Source: Ardenticatenales bacterium (GTDB lineage Bacteria; Chloroflexota; Anaerolineae; Promineifilales; Promineifilaceae). From it: 64,000 bases of DNA. Position 1 is the stretch's first letter. Every line of letters starts with the position of its first letter. Below the pieces are notes generated by a model. That model had not been told where the DNA came from and made no database searches. It worked only from the letters and a program-made list of their open reading frames with translations. Positions 52,069-60,736 of this stretch are shown here, one piece after another. Where the stretch lies: positions 1 through 64,000 of the forward strand of contig JACKBM010000008.1 in assembly GCA_020634575.1 (NCBI GenBank), given 5' to 3'. The position numbers and the translations under genes were made by a program.

Positions 52069-52743
52069 CTACCCGTCGACCGTGATCAGGTCCGCAAAGC
52101 CACTGAATTTGGCCGGGCCAATACCCGGCACATCCATAATAGCTTCAATCGTGGCAAAAGGCCCATTCGCCTCACGGAATGACACGATATTCTCAGCTGT
52201 GCTGGGGCCAACCCCGGGCAGGGTCTGCAATAGAGCCGCATCTGCCGTGTTGATGTTGATGCGGCCAGGCGCGGGGGCGCTGTTGTCGCTGCCGGCCGGT
52301 TCCACCACCGGCACCGCTGTTTGCACCAACGGCGGCACAGCCGCTACCTCCTCCACAGTGGGCACATGGACCTGGTCGCCGTCCCGCAACGGCTGGGCCA
52401 GGTTGATCTGGGCCGCCTCCGCATCCACCGCCAGCCCCCCGGCCGCCGCGATGGCCTCGCCCAACCGGGCGCCAGCCGGCAACGCATACACCCCACTCTC
52501 CAGCACAGCACCACTTACATACACCTGAATCGGCGCCGCTGTAGCCGTCGCGCTGGGCGCTGGCATGAGTGTCGCCGTTGGCAGTGGCGGGGGCGGCTCT
52601 ATCAGCAAGGCCGTCGGCTGGGCCTGCTGGTTGGCCGCCAGGATGATCACTGCCGCTGCTGTACCGGCAAATAGGCCAATGAGCAGGCAGAGCAAACGCT
52701 CCCGCCAGTTCACCGTTGGCCGGCCGAATTCTTCTTCTTCCAT
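52069..52743 (-). CDS. ComEA-like SLBB/helix-hairpin-helix membrane-anchored protein (224 aa)
   Basis: ATG 52743 has AAAGGAGGT nine bases upstream. One membrane segment (about residues 14-38, LLCLLIGLFAGTAAAVIILAA) is followed by a Pro/Thr/Ala-rich linker, an SLBB domain (QVYVSGAVLESGVYALPAG) and a C-terminal helix-hairpin-helix pair (ININTADAALLQTLPGVGP, IMDVPGIGPAKF). This is the architecture of ComEA, which binds incoming DNA at the cell surface during transformation. A DNA-uptake role is likely but other SLBB-HhH proteins exist; no other competence genes are in the window. Confidence 0.9.
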   Translation of the reverse strand: MEEEEFGRPTVNWRERLLCLLIGLFAGTAAAVIILAANQQAQPTALLIEPPPPLPTATLMPAPSATATAAPIQVYVSGAVLESGVYALPAGARLGEAIAAAGGLAVDAEAAQINLAQPLRDGDQVHVPTVEEVAAVPPLVQTAVPVVEPAGSDNSAPAPGRININTADAALLQTLPGVGPSTAENIVSFREANGPFATIEAIMDVPGIGPAKFSGFADLITVDG

Positions 52744-52953
52744 CTTACCTTTACCTCCTTTTGACGGAACTCCTACCGTTTCAGTTAGGTAAACGAATTT
52801 CCGGGGCAAATCGCCGCATTCCCGCACATATCGGTTGCGCGCCCACTACACTCAACGGCGCCAAACCCTTTTTGCCGCCATGAATTTCGCCAATCAGTCG
52901 CTTTTCAGGTATCTTTGGCCGGAATTTTAGATTCAGCCGCCAAGGAGTGTCGC

Positions 52954-53310
52954 ATGGCCGATAACAGCGGAGCCAAACCAAAACCTAACACCAAACGTAT
53001 CCCCATTGAATTTCCCAAAGAGCTGGATGCCGTCTATTCCAATGGGGTCCTGCTCACCAATACGCAATCAGAAATGGTGATCGACTTTCTGCAAATCCTG
53101 CCCCGCACCAACAAGGGCAAAGCGGTGGCCCGGGTCGTTCTGCCCCCTCTTCATGCCAAACGGCTTTATGAGATCCTGGGTCAGAGCGTGGCTAATTTTG
53201 AGGCCCAGTTTGGCGAGATCAAGATGCCGCCCAACCTGGTAGATCAGCTTTTTGGCACACCGCCGGCAGGTGAAGAAGGGGATGAAGGCCGCGCTGAGGC
53301 CGGGGAATAA
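52954..53310 (+). CDS. DUF3467 family protein (118 aa)
   Basis: Short protein with IPIEFPKELDAVYSNGVLL, SEMVIDFLQILPRTNKGKAV and ARVVLPPLHAKRLYEILG, a pattern I recognise as DUF3467 (unknown function, common in environmental bacteria). AAGGAG precedes ATG 52954. Only three bases separate its stop from the translin-family ATG at 53314, so they are co-translated. The acidic tail is disordered. Function unknown. Confidence 0.85.
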   Translation: MADNSGAKPKPNTKRIPIEFPKELDAVYSNGVLLTNTQSEMVIDFLQILPRTNKGKAVARVVLPPLHAKRLYEILGQSVANFEAQFGEIKMPPNLVDQLFGTPPAGEEGDEGRAEAGE

Positions 53311-53313
53311 CTG

Positions 53314-53961
53314 ATGGCAGACCTGGAACAAATTGCCGATACGATTCGTGAAGAGTTTGAAAGAGTGGATGATGTCCGCGACACCGCTTATCAGCGTTCG
53401 CGGGAACTAATCAGTACCTGCGCTCGCTGCATTCGTGCCATCCATCGTGAAGAATGGTCCGAAGCCGAAGCGCTGTTGCAGAAGGCGAAGGAAGCGACCG
53501 AAACGCTGGTGGAGGCGGTCAAGGATTATCCCGAACTGTACTTCGCTGGCTATACGCAGGATGCCGTGAAGGAATTTGTCGAGGCGAACCTGACCTACGC
53601 CTTTGTGCGCGACCTCCCCATTCCAGGTCCCGCCGAAATTGGCGCCGAGGCCAACACCTGGCTCAACGGGCTGGCCGAAGCGACCACCGAGCTGCGCCGC
53701 CGCATCCTGGATATTCTGCGCCACGGTCACAGCCAGGAAGTGGAACGGTTGCTGGACAAGATGGATGAGGTCTACAGCCTGCTGGTGACCTTCGATTTCA
53801 GCGACGCCATCACCCGCGGCCTCCGCCGCCGCACCGACACCGTCCGGGGCGTCCTGGAACGGACCCGGGGCGACGTCACCAACAGCTTCCGCCAGGCCGA
53901 ACTCCGCCAGGCCCTCGCCGCCTTCGAAGAGCGGATGGCCAATAACCAGAAAGAAGCTTAG
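53314..53961 (+). CDS. translin-family protein (215 aa)
   Basis: All-helical protein matching prokaryotic translin/TRAX relatives. It has EEFERVDDVRDTAYQRSREL at the N-terminus, YPELYFAGYTQDAVKEFVEA, YAFVRDLPIP, and the C-terminal RGDVTNSFRQAELRQAL that is typical of the family. Eukaryotic translin binds single-stranded nucleic acid and, with TRAX, forms the C3PO RNase; bacterial members are poorly studied. It is immediately after DUF3467 (3-bp gap). A hairpin-forming repeat begins at its stop codon. RNA or DNA binding is inferred from the family only. Confidence 0.85.
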   Translation: MADLEQIADTIREEFERVDDVRDTAYQRSRELISTCARCIRAIHREEWSEAEALLQKAKEATETLVEAVKDYPELYFAGYTQDAVKEFVEANLTYAFVRDLPIPGPAEIGAEANTWLNGLAEATTELRRRILDILRHGHSQEVERLLDKMDEVYSLLVTFDFSDAITRGLRRRTDTVRGVLERTRGDVTNSFRQAELRQALAAFEERMANNQKEA

Positions 53962-54020
53962 CCGCGAATTGCGCTAATTCTCGCTAATTGATATTCGCGG
54001 AAATTAGCGCAATTCGTGGC
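53961..54020. repeat. GCGAATT/GCTAATT hairpin element overlapping the 54004 gene
   Basis: GCCGCGAATTGCGCTAATT (53961-53979) pairs with the inverse AATTAGCGCAATTCGTGGC (54002-54020). It is directly next to the translin stop and supplies the last codons and stop of the minus-strand gene (GHELR-stop). Unit period is about 10 bases, like the 51823 and 63532 elements. Confidence 0.7.
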
Positions 54021-54453
54021 CAGACTCTTCCCGCTGCTGAACTGGAACAGTCGTGGAGCCGATGATAAGCCCAACCCCCAGGCCGATGAGGGTGGCGATG
54101 ATTAGCCACGGCGCCAGTTGGGCCATGACCCATCCAATTTCGGTCTGATTGAACTCTGGCCCATGGCCATGCAAGCCGGTCTTGACTGCCATCAGGATCA
54201 AAACGACCAGGTTGGTCACCAGGCCCGCCACCGCCCCGGAGGCCACCATCAGCGCCAGAAAACGCCATAACCGCAGCTGCCGGCCGCCAATCAGCCGCTG
54301 CAGTGTCTGCCCCCAACCCACGGCGACAGCCAGACAGCCCAAGGTCAGTACGTAGCGCAAATCTCCCTCGAGCGCCAGCCAGATAAAGAAGGCCACGCCC
54401 AGGAGCACAGTAAACGGTTTCAACAGCGGTATGCGAGCAGGAATCTGGACCAT
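54004..54453 (-). CDS. membrane protein of unknown function (149 aa)
   Basis: Four hydrophobic segments (about residues 11-30, 33-48, 62-83, 107-130 of the form starting MVQIPARIPLL) with Gly-rich ends. ATG 54453 is preferred because the hydrophobic part starts there; the frame is open to 54522. It somewhat resembles ATP synthase protein I-like small membrane proteins, but no ATP synthase genes are near. The last codons come from a hairpin repeat. The function is not assigned. Confidence 0.65.
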   Translation of the reverse strand: MVQIPARIPLLKPFTVLLGVAFFIWLALEGDLRYVLTLGCLAVAVGWGQTLQRLIGGRQLRLWRFLALMVASGAVAGLVTNLVVLILMAVKTGLHGHGPEFNQTEIGWVMAQLAPWLIIATLIGLGVGLIIGSTTVPVQQREESGHELR

Positions 54454-54489
54454 CAGCAAGGCCCGCCGATTCGAAAGTTTGCGTCTAGT

Positions 54490-54498
54490 TGCTATAAT
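54490..54498 (+). promoter_or_regulatory. extended -10 promoter candidate (TGCTATAAT)
   Basis: TGCTATAAT on the plus strand. It is the only promoter-like sequence I see upstream of the lipoate ligase gene, about 200 bp away with a hairpin repeat between. It has the same consensus as the blocks at 42131 and 50170 (there on the minus strand). Confidence 0.4.
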
Positions 54499-54534
54499 CG
54501 ACGGCCGGTAAGATTGTAACAAAAAAGAGATCTA

Positions 54535-54684
54535 GGATTTACGATTTGGGATTTGGGATTTGGGATTTACGAGAAGCCTGGCAGCAGCCAGGCCAGGCGC
54601 GGACCATTAGTGTATTGCGGGCCGCGCGTTACCATGTTGGCGCCCAACGCCTCGTAATTCCCAATTCGTAAATCCCAAATCCCC
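54535..54684. repeat. heptamer-type inverted repeat (GATTTRS units), copy 2
   Basis: The left arm (54535-54574) runs GGATTTACGATTTGGGATTT with three further GATTTGG units and GATTTACGAG. The right arm (54651-54684) is the inverse. A small GCCTGGC/CCAGGC hairpin lies just inside. It resembles the 50522-50622 element. It fills the spacer before the lipoate ligase gene. Confidence 0.75.
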
Positions 54685-54696
54685 ACAGGTTTTCCA

Positions 54697-55557
54697 ATGG
54701 CTCCACAGCCCCAACAGCCCAAAATCAACCCAGCCGACTACGAACCGGCCAGCTGGCGCCTGCTTATCACCGGCCTGCGCCGTGGCCCGGAGAATATGGC
54801 CATCGATGAAGCGATCCTGGAAGCCGTCGCCGCCGGCGAGGCCCCGCCCACGCTGCGCTTTTACGGCTGGGAGCCGGCCTGTCTGTCGCTGGGTTATGCC
54901 CAGGAGGCAGAACTGGTTGATTTTGATGCTTGCGAAGAGCTGGGCTGGGATGTCGTGCGGCGCACAACCGGCGGGCGCGCCATCCTGCATGTGGATGAGC
55001 TGACGTACAGCGTTTGTGCCCCGGCCGGTTCCTCGCGCGTCAAAGGGGATGTCATCGAAAGCTATCAACGCCTCTCGCTGGCCCTGGTCGCCGGCCTCAA
55101 GCTGATGGGGCTGAACCCGGAGCGCGCCAAACCCTACTACCAGGACGCCGGCGCCAAAGGGCCTGCCTGCTTCGATGGCCCCTCTAACTACGAAATTATG
55201 GTCGGTGGTCGCAAACTGATTGGCTCGGCCCAGGTGCGCCGTCACGGCATGGTCATGCAGCACGGCACCCTGCCCCTCGCCGGCGACATCACCCGCATCG
55301 CCAAAGGGCTCTACGTCGATTACCCCGGCCAGCGCATGGCCATCGAGAACCGGCTCCGCTTCCGCGCCACCACCCTCCTCCAAAGCGGCGGCCAGGGCTA
55401 CGACTTCGCCCGCGCCGCCGACACCATGGCCCAGGGCTTCGCCCAGGCCCTCAACCTCACCCTCGAACCCGGTGAACTCACCGCCAAAGAACTCGCCCGC
55501 GCCGCCGAGCTGGAGAGAGAGAAATATGCCAGTTCGGAGTGGACGGAGCGGATATAG
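54697..55557 (+). CDS. lipoate-protein ligase A family protein (286 aa)
   Basis: A biotin/lipoate ligase fold. It has NMAIDEAILEAV, TLRFYGWEPACLSLGYAQ, the lipoyl-AMP-binding RRTTGGRAILH (about 88-98) and MVGGRKLIGSAQVRRHG with the catalytic Lys, then MQHGTLPLAGD. It attaches lipoate or octanoate to lipoyl domains of dehydrogenase complexes or GcvH. No cysteine at the LipM position is evident, so LplA-type use of free lipoate or an amidotransferase role are both possible. No ribosome site is obvious; the upstream spacer is a repeat. The C-terminal ~80 residues are Ala/Arg-rich. Confidence 0.9.
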   Translation: MAPQPQQPKINPADYEPASWRLLITGLRRGPENMAIDEAILEAVAAGEAPPTLRFYGWEPACLSLGYAQEAELVDFDACEELGWDVVRRTTGGRAILHVDELTYSVCAPAGSSRVKGDVIESYQRLSLALVAGLKLMGLNPERAKPYYQDAGAKGPACFDGPSNYEIMVGGRKLIGSAQVRRHGMVMQHGTLPLAGDITRIAKGLYVDYPGQRMAIENRLRFRATTLLQSGGQGYDFARAADTMAQGFAQALNLTLEPGELTAKELARAAELEREKYASSEWTERI

Positions 55558-55697
55558 CTGTCAGTAAGCGGTTCGCTTTCAGCGGTCAGCCCGGCGCTGC
55601 GCGCCTATCAGTGATGACGCCCTACTGAAAGCGGCGCGGCCGCGTACTGGCGGCCGAAAGCTGAAGCGTACCGACAGCCTGAAAGGGCCACGGGCCT

Positions 55698-55811
55698 TAG
55701 CTGTTAGCTGAAAGTGTAAAATTTGAGAACGTGCAGGGCAAACAAATGCCAGAACCACTCTCGCTCACATTGAACGGCTTCCCTAATAGCTAACAGCTAT
55801 TAGCTAACAGC
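55698..55811. repeat. AGCTGTTAGCTG-type inverted repeat spacer
   Basis: Between 55558 and 55812 there is no gene. TTAGCTGTTAGCTGAAAG (55698-55715) is matched in inverse by AATAGCTAACAGCTATTAGCTAACAGC at the right end (split into two runs at 55786-55811). Upstream, CAGCGG/GCTTTCAG words (55570-55680) form further partial inverse pairs. The structure parallels the other intergenic repeats in 50-56 kb. Confidence 0.6.
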
Positions 55812-55812
55812 C

Positions 55813-56529
55813 CTACGGCTCCGGCGTCCCCAAAAAGTACCCCTTCGGGATCGGTTGCTCGTAGGCCGGGGGCGGCGGGGGCGGGCTGTCGGTGAAGATG
55901 ACGTTCTCGAAGCCGAGGTTGCCCAGGAACTGTTTCATGTATTCGCGCGCGTTTTCGTCCGCTGCATCCAGAATGCCGGCTTCCAATGAGGCCTCGAGGA
56001 TCTGGCGCTCGGCGTCCTGGCGCACCAGCGTCTCCAGTTCCGGGTCGGCGCTGGCGAAGAGGCCGCGGTCGCGATCGTGCACGTAAGAACGCTCGTTGTC
56101 CAGGGTGGCGATGAAGATCTCTGCGTCGGGCAGATGGACCATCACTGTGGTCGGGTCAACAACCTGCATATCGGCCGGTTGCATCTTGGCCAGGTCCACC
56201 CCGGCGTAGACATCGCCGTAAGCGACAAATAAGATAGATTCACCAAAAACACCAAAGAGCTGTTCCTGGTTCTTTTCAATCGTGACGATCTTTTCCAGCG
56301 ACATGGAGGCAGTCTCCAGCCGAGCCAGGCTGTTAATCTCCAGCACAATCGTCACCGGATTGGGCAATATTTCCGGGGTCGCTTCCAGCGATAGCTGGGC
56401 GACCAGCCCATCGATTGGATCGGTGATGGCGTTACCAGCTTTGTTCAAGCCGGTCACAACCGCGTAAACGCCAAAGGAGGCCACCAGGAAAAAGATTATG
56501 AGAGCCGCGTAGGCAGCTTTTCTCATCAT
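55813..56529 (-). CDS. DUF4230 family membrane-anchored protein (238 aa)
   Basis: An N-terminal membrane segment (about residues 6-28, AYAALIIFFLVASFGVYAVV) precedes a domain with LNPVTIVLEINSLARLETAS, LFVAYGDVYAGVDLAKM and RQILEASLEAGILDAADENAR, matching DUF4230 (uncharacterised, exported). The C-terminus is Pro-rich (SPPPPPPAYEQ). The gene is followed on the opposite strand by DUF503 across a 273-bp divergent spacer that contains one ACCGGCCGGT and no gene. Function unknown. Confidence 0.85.
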   Translation of the reverse strand: MMRKAAYAALIIFFLVASFGVYAVVTGLNKAGNAITDPIDGLVAQLSLEATPEILPNPVTIVLEINSLARLETASMSLEKIVTIEKNQEQLFGVFGESILFVAYGDVYAGVDLAKMQPADMQVVDPTTVMVHLPDAEIFIATLDNERSYVHDRDRGLFASADPELETLVRQDAERQILEASLEAGILDAADENAREYMKQFLGNLGFENVIFTDSPPPPPPAYEQPIPKGYFLGTPEP

Positions 56530-56802
56530 ATTAAAAACTCCTGCCCCTGCTGCGAGGCATTGCTTCTAATCTCAACACCAGTCCTATAGACGCGGCACAC
56601 CAGGAAAAAGTTGCGCCCGTTTACGAAATATTGACACCGGCCGGTCCCCCCGGACACAACCATCAACAAGATTCTAACATAGCCAGGATTCACGCCGCGG
56701 CCATAAACTGCTAAACTATGACCTTGTTGTGACCCTGGCTTCGGCCAATCAGTCTGGCTCTACAGTTTAGAAACCCAACCATCCCGTTCCGTTACGCTAC
56801 TT

Positions 56803-57087
56803 ATGGCGATTGTGGCCTGCAACATTCATCTGCAATTAACCTACGTGCACTCCCTAAAGGAAAAGCGCCGCATCCTCAAAAGCATCATCAGCCGCATCGG
56901 CCGTGAGTTTAATGTAGCCATCGCGGAGGTGGATCATCATGACATCTGGCAGTCGGCTACGCTAGGCTTGGTGACAGTGGCCAATGACGCCGCCTACGCC
57001 CATGGCCTGCTGGAACGGGTCGTTGCCTGGATTGAAACCAACCGGCCGGATATCCAACTGGTAACTTACCAGATTGAAAATCGTTAA
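56803..57087 (+). CDS. DUF503 (YlxP-like) family protein (94 aa)
   Basis: A small protein with LKEKRRILKSIISRIGREFNV and AEVDHHDIWQSATLGLVTV, the DUF503 signature seen in YlxP of Firmicutes, where it sits with ribosome and rbfA genes. Here it stands alone. Function is unknown; a link to ribosome biogenesis is suggested only by the family context elsewhere. There is no clear ribosome site. Confidence 0.92.
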   Translation: MAIVACNIHLQLTYVHSLKEKRRILKSIISRIGREFNVAIAEVDHHDIWQSATLGLVTVANDAAYAHGLLERVVAWIETNRPDIQLVTYQIENR

Positions 57088-57201
57088 GGGCTCGATGGGA
57101 AATTACACCCATGTGCTTCTCCTGACCCGGTCCGGCTGTTAAAATGAACCCGGCATGCCAAATGGGCGGAACAATTCGCCCCCGGGGTACGTATTACACT
57201 T

Positions 57202-59676
57202 ATGCAAAAAATCCTGCCTTCCTTTTCGCGATCCGGCCGCCCGCCGCTTCGCCTGCTTTTTCTCCTGCCACTCCTGTTGTTAACGGTTCTGGCACCCGCT
57301 GCCAGGGCGCAGGCTGATGAAGTAGACGGACCGGCCGGTCTCACCATCGAAGCCCACGGCGGCTTTGATGGCTTCTACAAGGCCGGTCAATGGGTGCCGC
57401 TAACCATCGAGCTGGCCAATGATGGCCCTTCTATTGAAGGGGTTATCCGCGTCAGCACCGGCCGGTCCAGCGACAACAACGAAGTCATCTACGATTCGCC
57501 CATTTCCCTGCCCACGCAATCGCGCAAACGAATCACCACCTTCGTCTATTTCACCGGCTTCACCAGCCGGCTGTCGCTCCAGCTGCTTGATGGCAATGAT
57601 GTCATTGCCACCACCACTATCACCAACCTCACCCAGATCAACGCCGACAGTATGCTGTACGGTATCCTGACCGAAGATCCCGGCGAGCTGGAGTTTCTGG
57701 AGCGTGTCATAGGTGACCGGGACTCGGGCGATGTCAGCTTCATTGAGCTGGCCGACCTGCCCGATGCCGCCGCCGGCTGGGAAGCGCTGGATATCCTGGT
57801 CCTGAATGATGTGGACACCGGCCGGCTCAGCGAAGACCAGCGGTCCGCCATGGATGGCTGGATCAACGGTGGCGGCGTCCTGGTCGTCACCGGCGGCACC
57901 AACTGGCAACAAAACAGCGCCGGCCTGAGCGACCTGCTCCCCGTGCGTCTAAATGGCACCGAATCGGTTGACAGCCTGCCCTCCCTGGCCGAGACCTTTG
58001 GCTTTGCCTATCGGGATGCCGGCCCCTACATCGTGACCACCAGCACCCTGTTGGAAGGGGAAGTCCTCTACGCGGAAGGCAACACCCCCTTGCTGGTGCG
58101 CCGCACCATCGGTCAGGGCGCCATCTATTTTCTGGCCCTTGACCCCAAAACCGCGCCCCTGCGTGACTGGGACGCCAATGAAGCGTTCTGGTCTGAAATC
58201 GCCGTCAGCGCCCAGGAAGCGCCTTTCTGGTCCACCGGCATCAAGGAAAGCTACCTGGCCCGTGACGCCGTCCGCAACCTGTCCGGCCTGACACTGCCGT
58301 CAGTCTGGCTCATGCTTTGCTTCCTTGGCACCTACGTCCTCGCCATTGGTCCCATCAATTACTTTGTCCTCAAGCGGATGAAACGGGCGGAAATGGCCTG
58401 GATCACCATTCCGGCCCTGATCATTCTCTTCTCCCTCGGCACCATCATCACCGGCTTCCGCACAAAAGGGAATCAGGTCATTATCAACCAGCTCTCGGTC
58501 GCCTACGGCCAGGTTGATGGCGAGCAGGCGCAGGTCCAATCCATCATGGGGTTATACTCGCCCCGTCGGGCCAGCTTTGACCTGACGCTGCCCGGCGACG
58601 TCCTGGTTCGCCCCCTGCAAGACCAGTTCGGCGTCGGCGGCAACACCAACATGGGCACCATTGAACGGGGCAATGATGTCATCATCCATGATGTCCGCGT
58701 CGATGTCAGCGCCACCGAAGCGTTTGTCATCGACAGTTTCCAGCCCATGCCCGACATCAGTGGCGAGGTTACCCTGACCATCGACGATGCCGGCTCGCGC
58801 CTCACCGTCATGGTGACCAACAACAGTGATCTCACCATTGAAAATGCCAGCATCCTGTTTGGTTATCAGCTACTCGGTATCGGTAACCTGGAGCCGGGCC
58901 AGAGCGAGACGATCTCGGCCGAGCTCAACAGCCTCAGCGCCCCAACCAGTACCGACATGAGCAGTTACACCGCCTACGGCGTCAATTCGCCACTCATCGC
59001 CACACGCTATGAGGAGATCATCTACGGCACCGCTTCGGATTACGGTCGCTTTGATGATGCCAACACACAAAGCCGCTACCAGCTGATGCAATCACTGCAT
59101 GCCAATATTTATGGCGGCGAGGCGGTCAAGATTCCCCAGGAAACGGTCACCTTGATTGGCTGGACCACTCAGCCTCAGGTCGAGGTGGGCATCGATGCCC
59201 GCGAATCGGAAGTTCAGGCCACGACCCTTTACTTTATTGAGCTGCCGTTTAATCAATCCATTGAAGCAGCCGCCAACCTCACCATCGATCAGGGGCTCTG
59301 GTCCTTTGACATCCGTGACTCCAGCGGCATCTACAATCCGTCACCCTTTGACCTGGAAATGAGCAACGGCTGGATCGAATTCGAATTTACACCCTGGAGC
59401 ACTTTCCAGAGTCTGGATGTCGATGGCCTTGATGTCGTCATGGCCCTGCCCCTGGGCGAATATTACGCCGGCCAGGAAATGCCCACCGTCAGCCTCTGGG
59501 ATTGGCAGGAAGGCGCCTGGATAAAACTGGATGACGCCACCTGGGGGGTCAATCGCATCGACGAGTACGAGCGCTACGTGAATAACATCGGCTCCGTACG
59601 CATCAGGATTAGCTACACAGGCTTCACCTCCATTCGCGTACGTGAGATTCAGCCAATTCTCTACGGTGACCTTTAG
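57202..59676 (+). CDS. large exported membrane protein with glutamine-amidotransferase-like segment (824 aa)
   Basis: A signal peptide covers residues 1-38 (Arg-rich, then LLFLLPLLLLTVLAPAARA). A beta-rich domain leads to a class I amidotransferase-like segment (about 190-250, ALDILVLNDVDTGRLS then GGGVLVVTGG), without a catalytic Cys-His pair that I can see. Two membrane segments at about 365-410 (VWLMLCFLGTYVLAIGPINY, IPALIILFSLGTIITGF) are followed by a ~400-residue beta-rich C-terminal region. Family unknown to me in detail, but such proteins are common ahead of ABC/MoxR clusters in Chloroflexota. Stop and next ATG are 8 bp apart, so it heads an operon with the ABC genes. Confidence 0.8.
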   Translation: MQKILPSFSRSGRPPLRLLFLLPLLLLTVLAPAARAQADEVDGPAGLTIEAHGGFDGFYKAGQWVPLTIELANDGPSIEGVIRVSTGRSSDNNEVIYDSPISLPTQSRKRITTFVYFTGFTSRLSLQLLDGNDVIATTTITNLTQINADSMLYGILTEDPGELEFLERVIGDRDSGDVSFIELADLPDAAAGWEALDILVLNDVDTGRLSEDQRSAMDGWINGGGVLVVTGGTNWQQNSAGLSDLLPVRLNGTESVDSLPSLAETFGFAYRDAGPYIVTTSTLLEGEVLYAEGNTPLLVRRTIGQGAIYFLALDPKTAPLRDWDANEAFWSEIAVSAQEAPFWSTGIKESYLARDAVRNLSGLTLPSVWLMLCFLGTYVLAIGPINYFVLKRMKRAEMAWITIPALIILFSLGTIITGFRTKGNQVIINQLSVAYGQVDGEQAQVQSIMGLYSPRRASFDLTLPGDVLVRPLQDQFGVGGNTNMGTIERGNDVIIHDVRVDVSATEAFVIDSFQPMPDISGEVTLTIDDAGSRLTVMVTNNSDLTIENASILFGYQLLGIGNLEPGQSETISAELNSLSAPTSTDMSSYTAYGVNSPLIATRYEEIIYGTASDYGRFDDANTQSRYQLMQSLHANIYGGEAVKIPQETVTLIGWTTQPQVEVGIDARESEVQATTLYFIELPFNQSIEAAANLTIDQGLWSFDIRDSSGIYNPSPFDLEMSNGWIEFEFTPWSTFQSLDVDGLDVVMALPLGEYYAGQEMPTVSLWDWQEGAWIKLDDATWGVNRIDEYERYVNNIGSVRIRISYTGFTSIRVREIQPILYGDL

Positions 59677-59684
59677 AGCAAAGT

Positions 59685-60647
59685 ATGGCAAACATCATTG
59701 AAATCAAGGGGCTGACCAAAAAATATGGCCAGCTCACCGCCCTGAATAATCTTGACCTGGAAGTCGAGCAAGGCGCCGTCATTGGCTTTCTGGGGCCGAA
59801 TGGCGCCGGCAAGACAACCACCATGCGCATCCTCACCACCCTGCTGGAACCAACCGCCGGCGACGCCTGGATTGCCGGGCACAATATCCACAAGGATCGC
59901 CAAGGCGTGCGCCAGGCCATCGGCTACATGCCGGATTACTTCGGCGTTTACGAGGATATGAAGGTCTGGGAATACCTGGACTTTTTCGCCGCCTGTTATG
60001 ACATTCCCCAGCAAAATCGGGATGGCATGATCGATGATTTGCTCACGCTGGTCGACCTCGGCCACAAAAAGGATAGCTTTGTGGAAGGGCTCAGCCGCGG
60101 CATGAAACAACGCCTGTGCCTGGCCCGCACCCTGGCCCATGACCCCCAGGTGCTCTTCCTGGACGAGCCGGCCAGCGGCCTGGATCCGCGCGCCCGCATC
60201 GAGATGCGCGAGCTGCTGCGTGAGCTGAAGAATATGGGCAAGACCATTTTCTTCTCGTCCCACATTCTGTCGGAAGTGGCTGACATCTGCACCAGCATCG
60301 CCGTCCTGGAAGCGGGCAACCTGATCGCTTACGGCAACATCGCCGACATGAAAAAGCGGCTGCAACCCCACCGCGTTTTTGCCGTTCGTTTGCTGGGCGA
60401 CGATGAAGATCTGCAGCTGGTCCAGGAAACCCTGCTGAACCACCCCCAGGCCGATTTTCTCCCGCCTGAGGATGAAGAAGTGCGCGTCGAAGGTGAGCTA
60501 CTATTCACATTTACCGGCGACGACCGGGACGCCAGCATGTTATTAGGCCAACTGGTCAGCCGCAATGTCCCGATCATCTCTTTTGCCGAGCGTGAAGGCG
60601 ATCTGGAGGATGTCTTCCTCAAGGTTACCCAGGGCATTGTCAATTAA
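59685..60647 (+). CDS. ABC transporter ATP-binding protein, ABC-2 type (320 aa)
   Basis: All ABC ATPase motifs are intact: Walker A GPNGAGKT (37-44), signature LSRGM (146-150), Walker B LFLDEP (157-162) with the following ASGLD, and the switch His in FSSHILSE. The C-terminal ~70 residues (DLEDVFLKVTQG) are typical of CcmA/NatA/YhaQ-type exporters. It works with the permease at 60737-61678. It follows the large membrane protein by 8 bp. The substrate is unknown. Confidence 0.95.
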   Translation: MANIIEIKGLTKKYGQLTALNNLDLEVEQGAVIGFLGPNGAGKTTTMRILTTLLEPTAGDAWIAGHNIHKDRQGVRQAIGYMPDYFGVYEDMKVWEYLDFFAACYDIPQQNRDGMIDDLLTLVDLGHKKDSFVEGLSRGMKQRLCLARTLAHDPQVLFLDEPASGLDPRARIEMRELLRELKNMGKTIFFSSHILSEVADICTSIAVLEAGNLIAYGNIADMKKRLQPHRVFAVRLLGDDEDLQLVQETLLNHPQADFLPPEDEEVRVEGELLFTFTGDDRDASMLLGQLVSRNVPIISFAEREGDLEDVFLKVTQGIVN

Positions 60648-60736
60648 TGCCTCAGCCTGCTGAAAATGACTGGTGTTTCACATCTGTTTGCATCACCAGC
60701 CTGGCAAGTTGCGACACAAACTTTCTGTAAGGATTA

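Noticed and set aside
54607..55383. 258-codon minus-strand frame opposite the lipoate ligase
   Set aside because: It covers the ligase motifs in antisense and has no recognisable domain.
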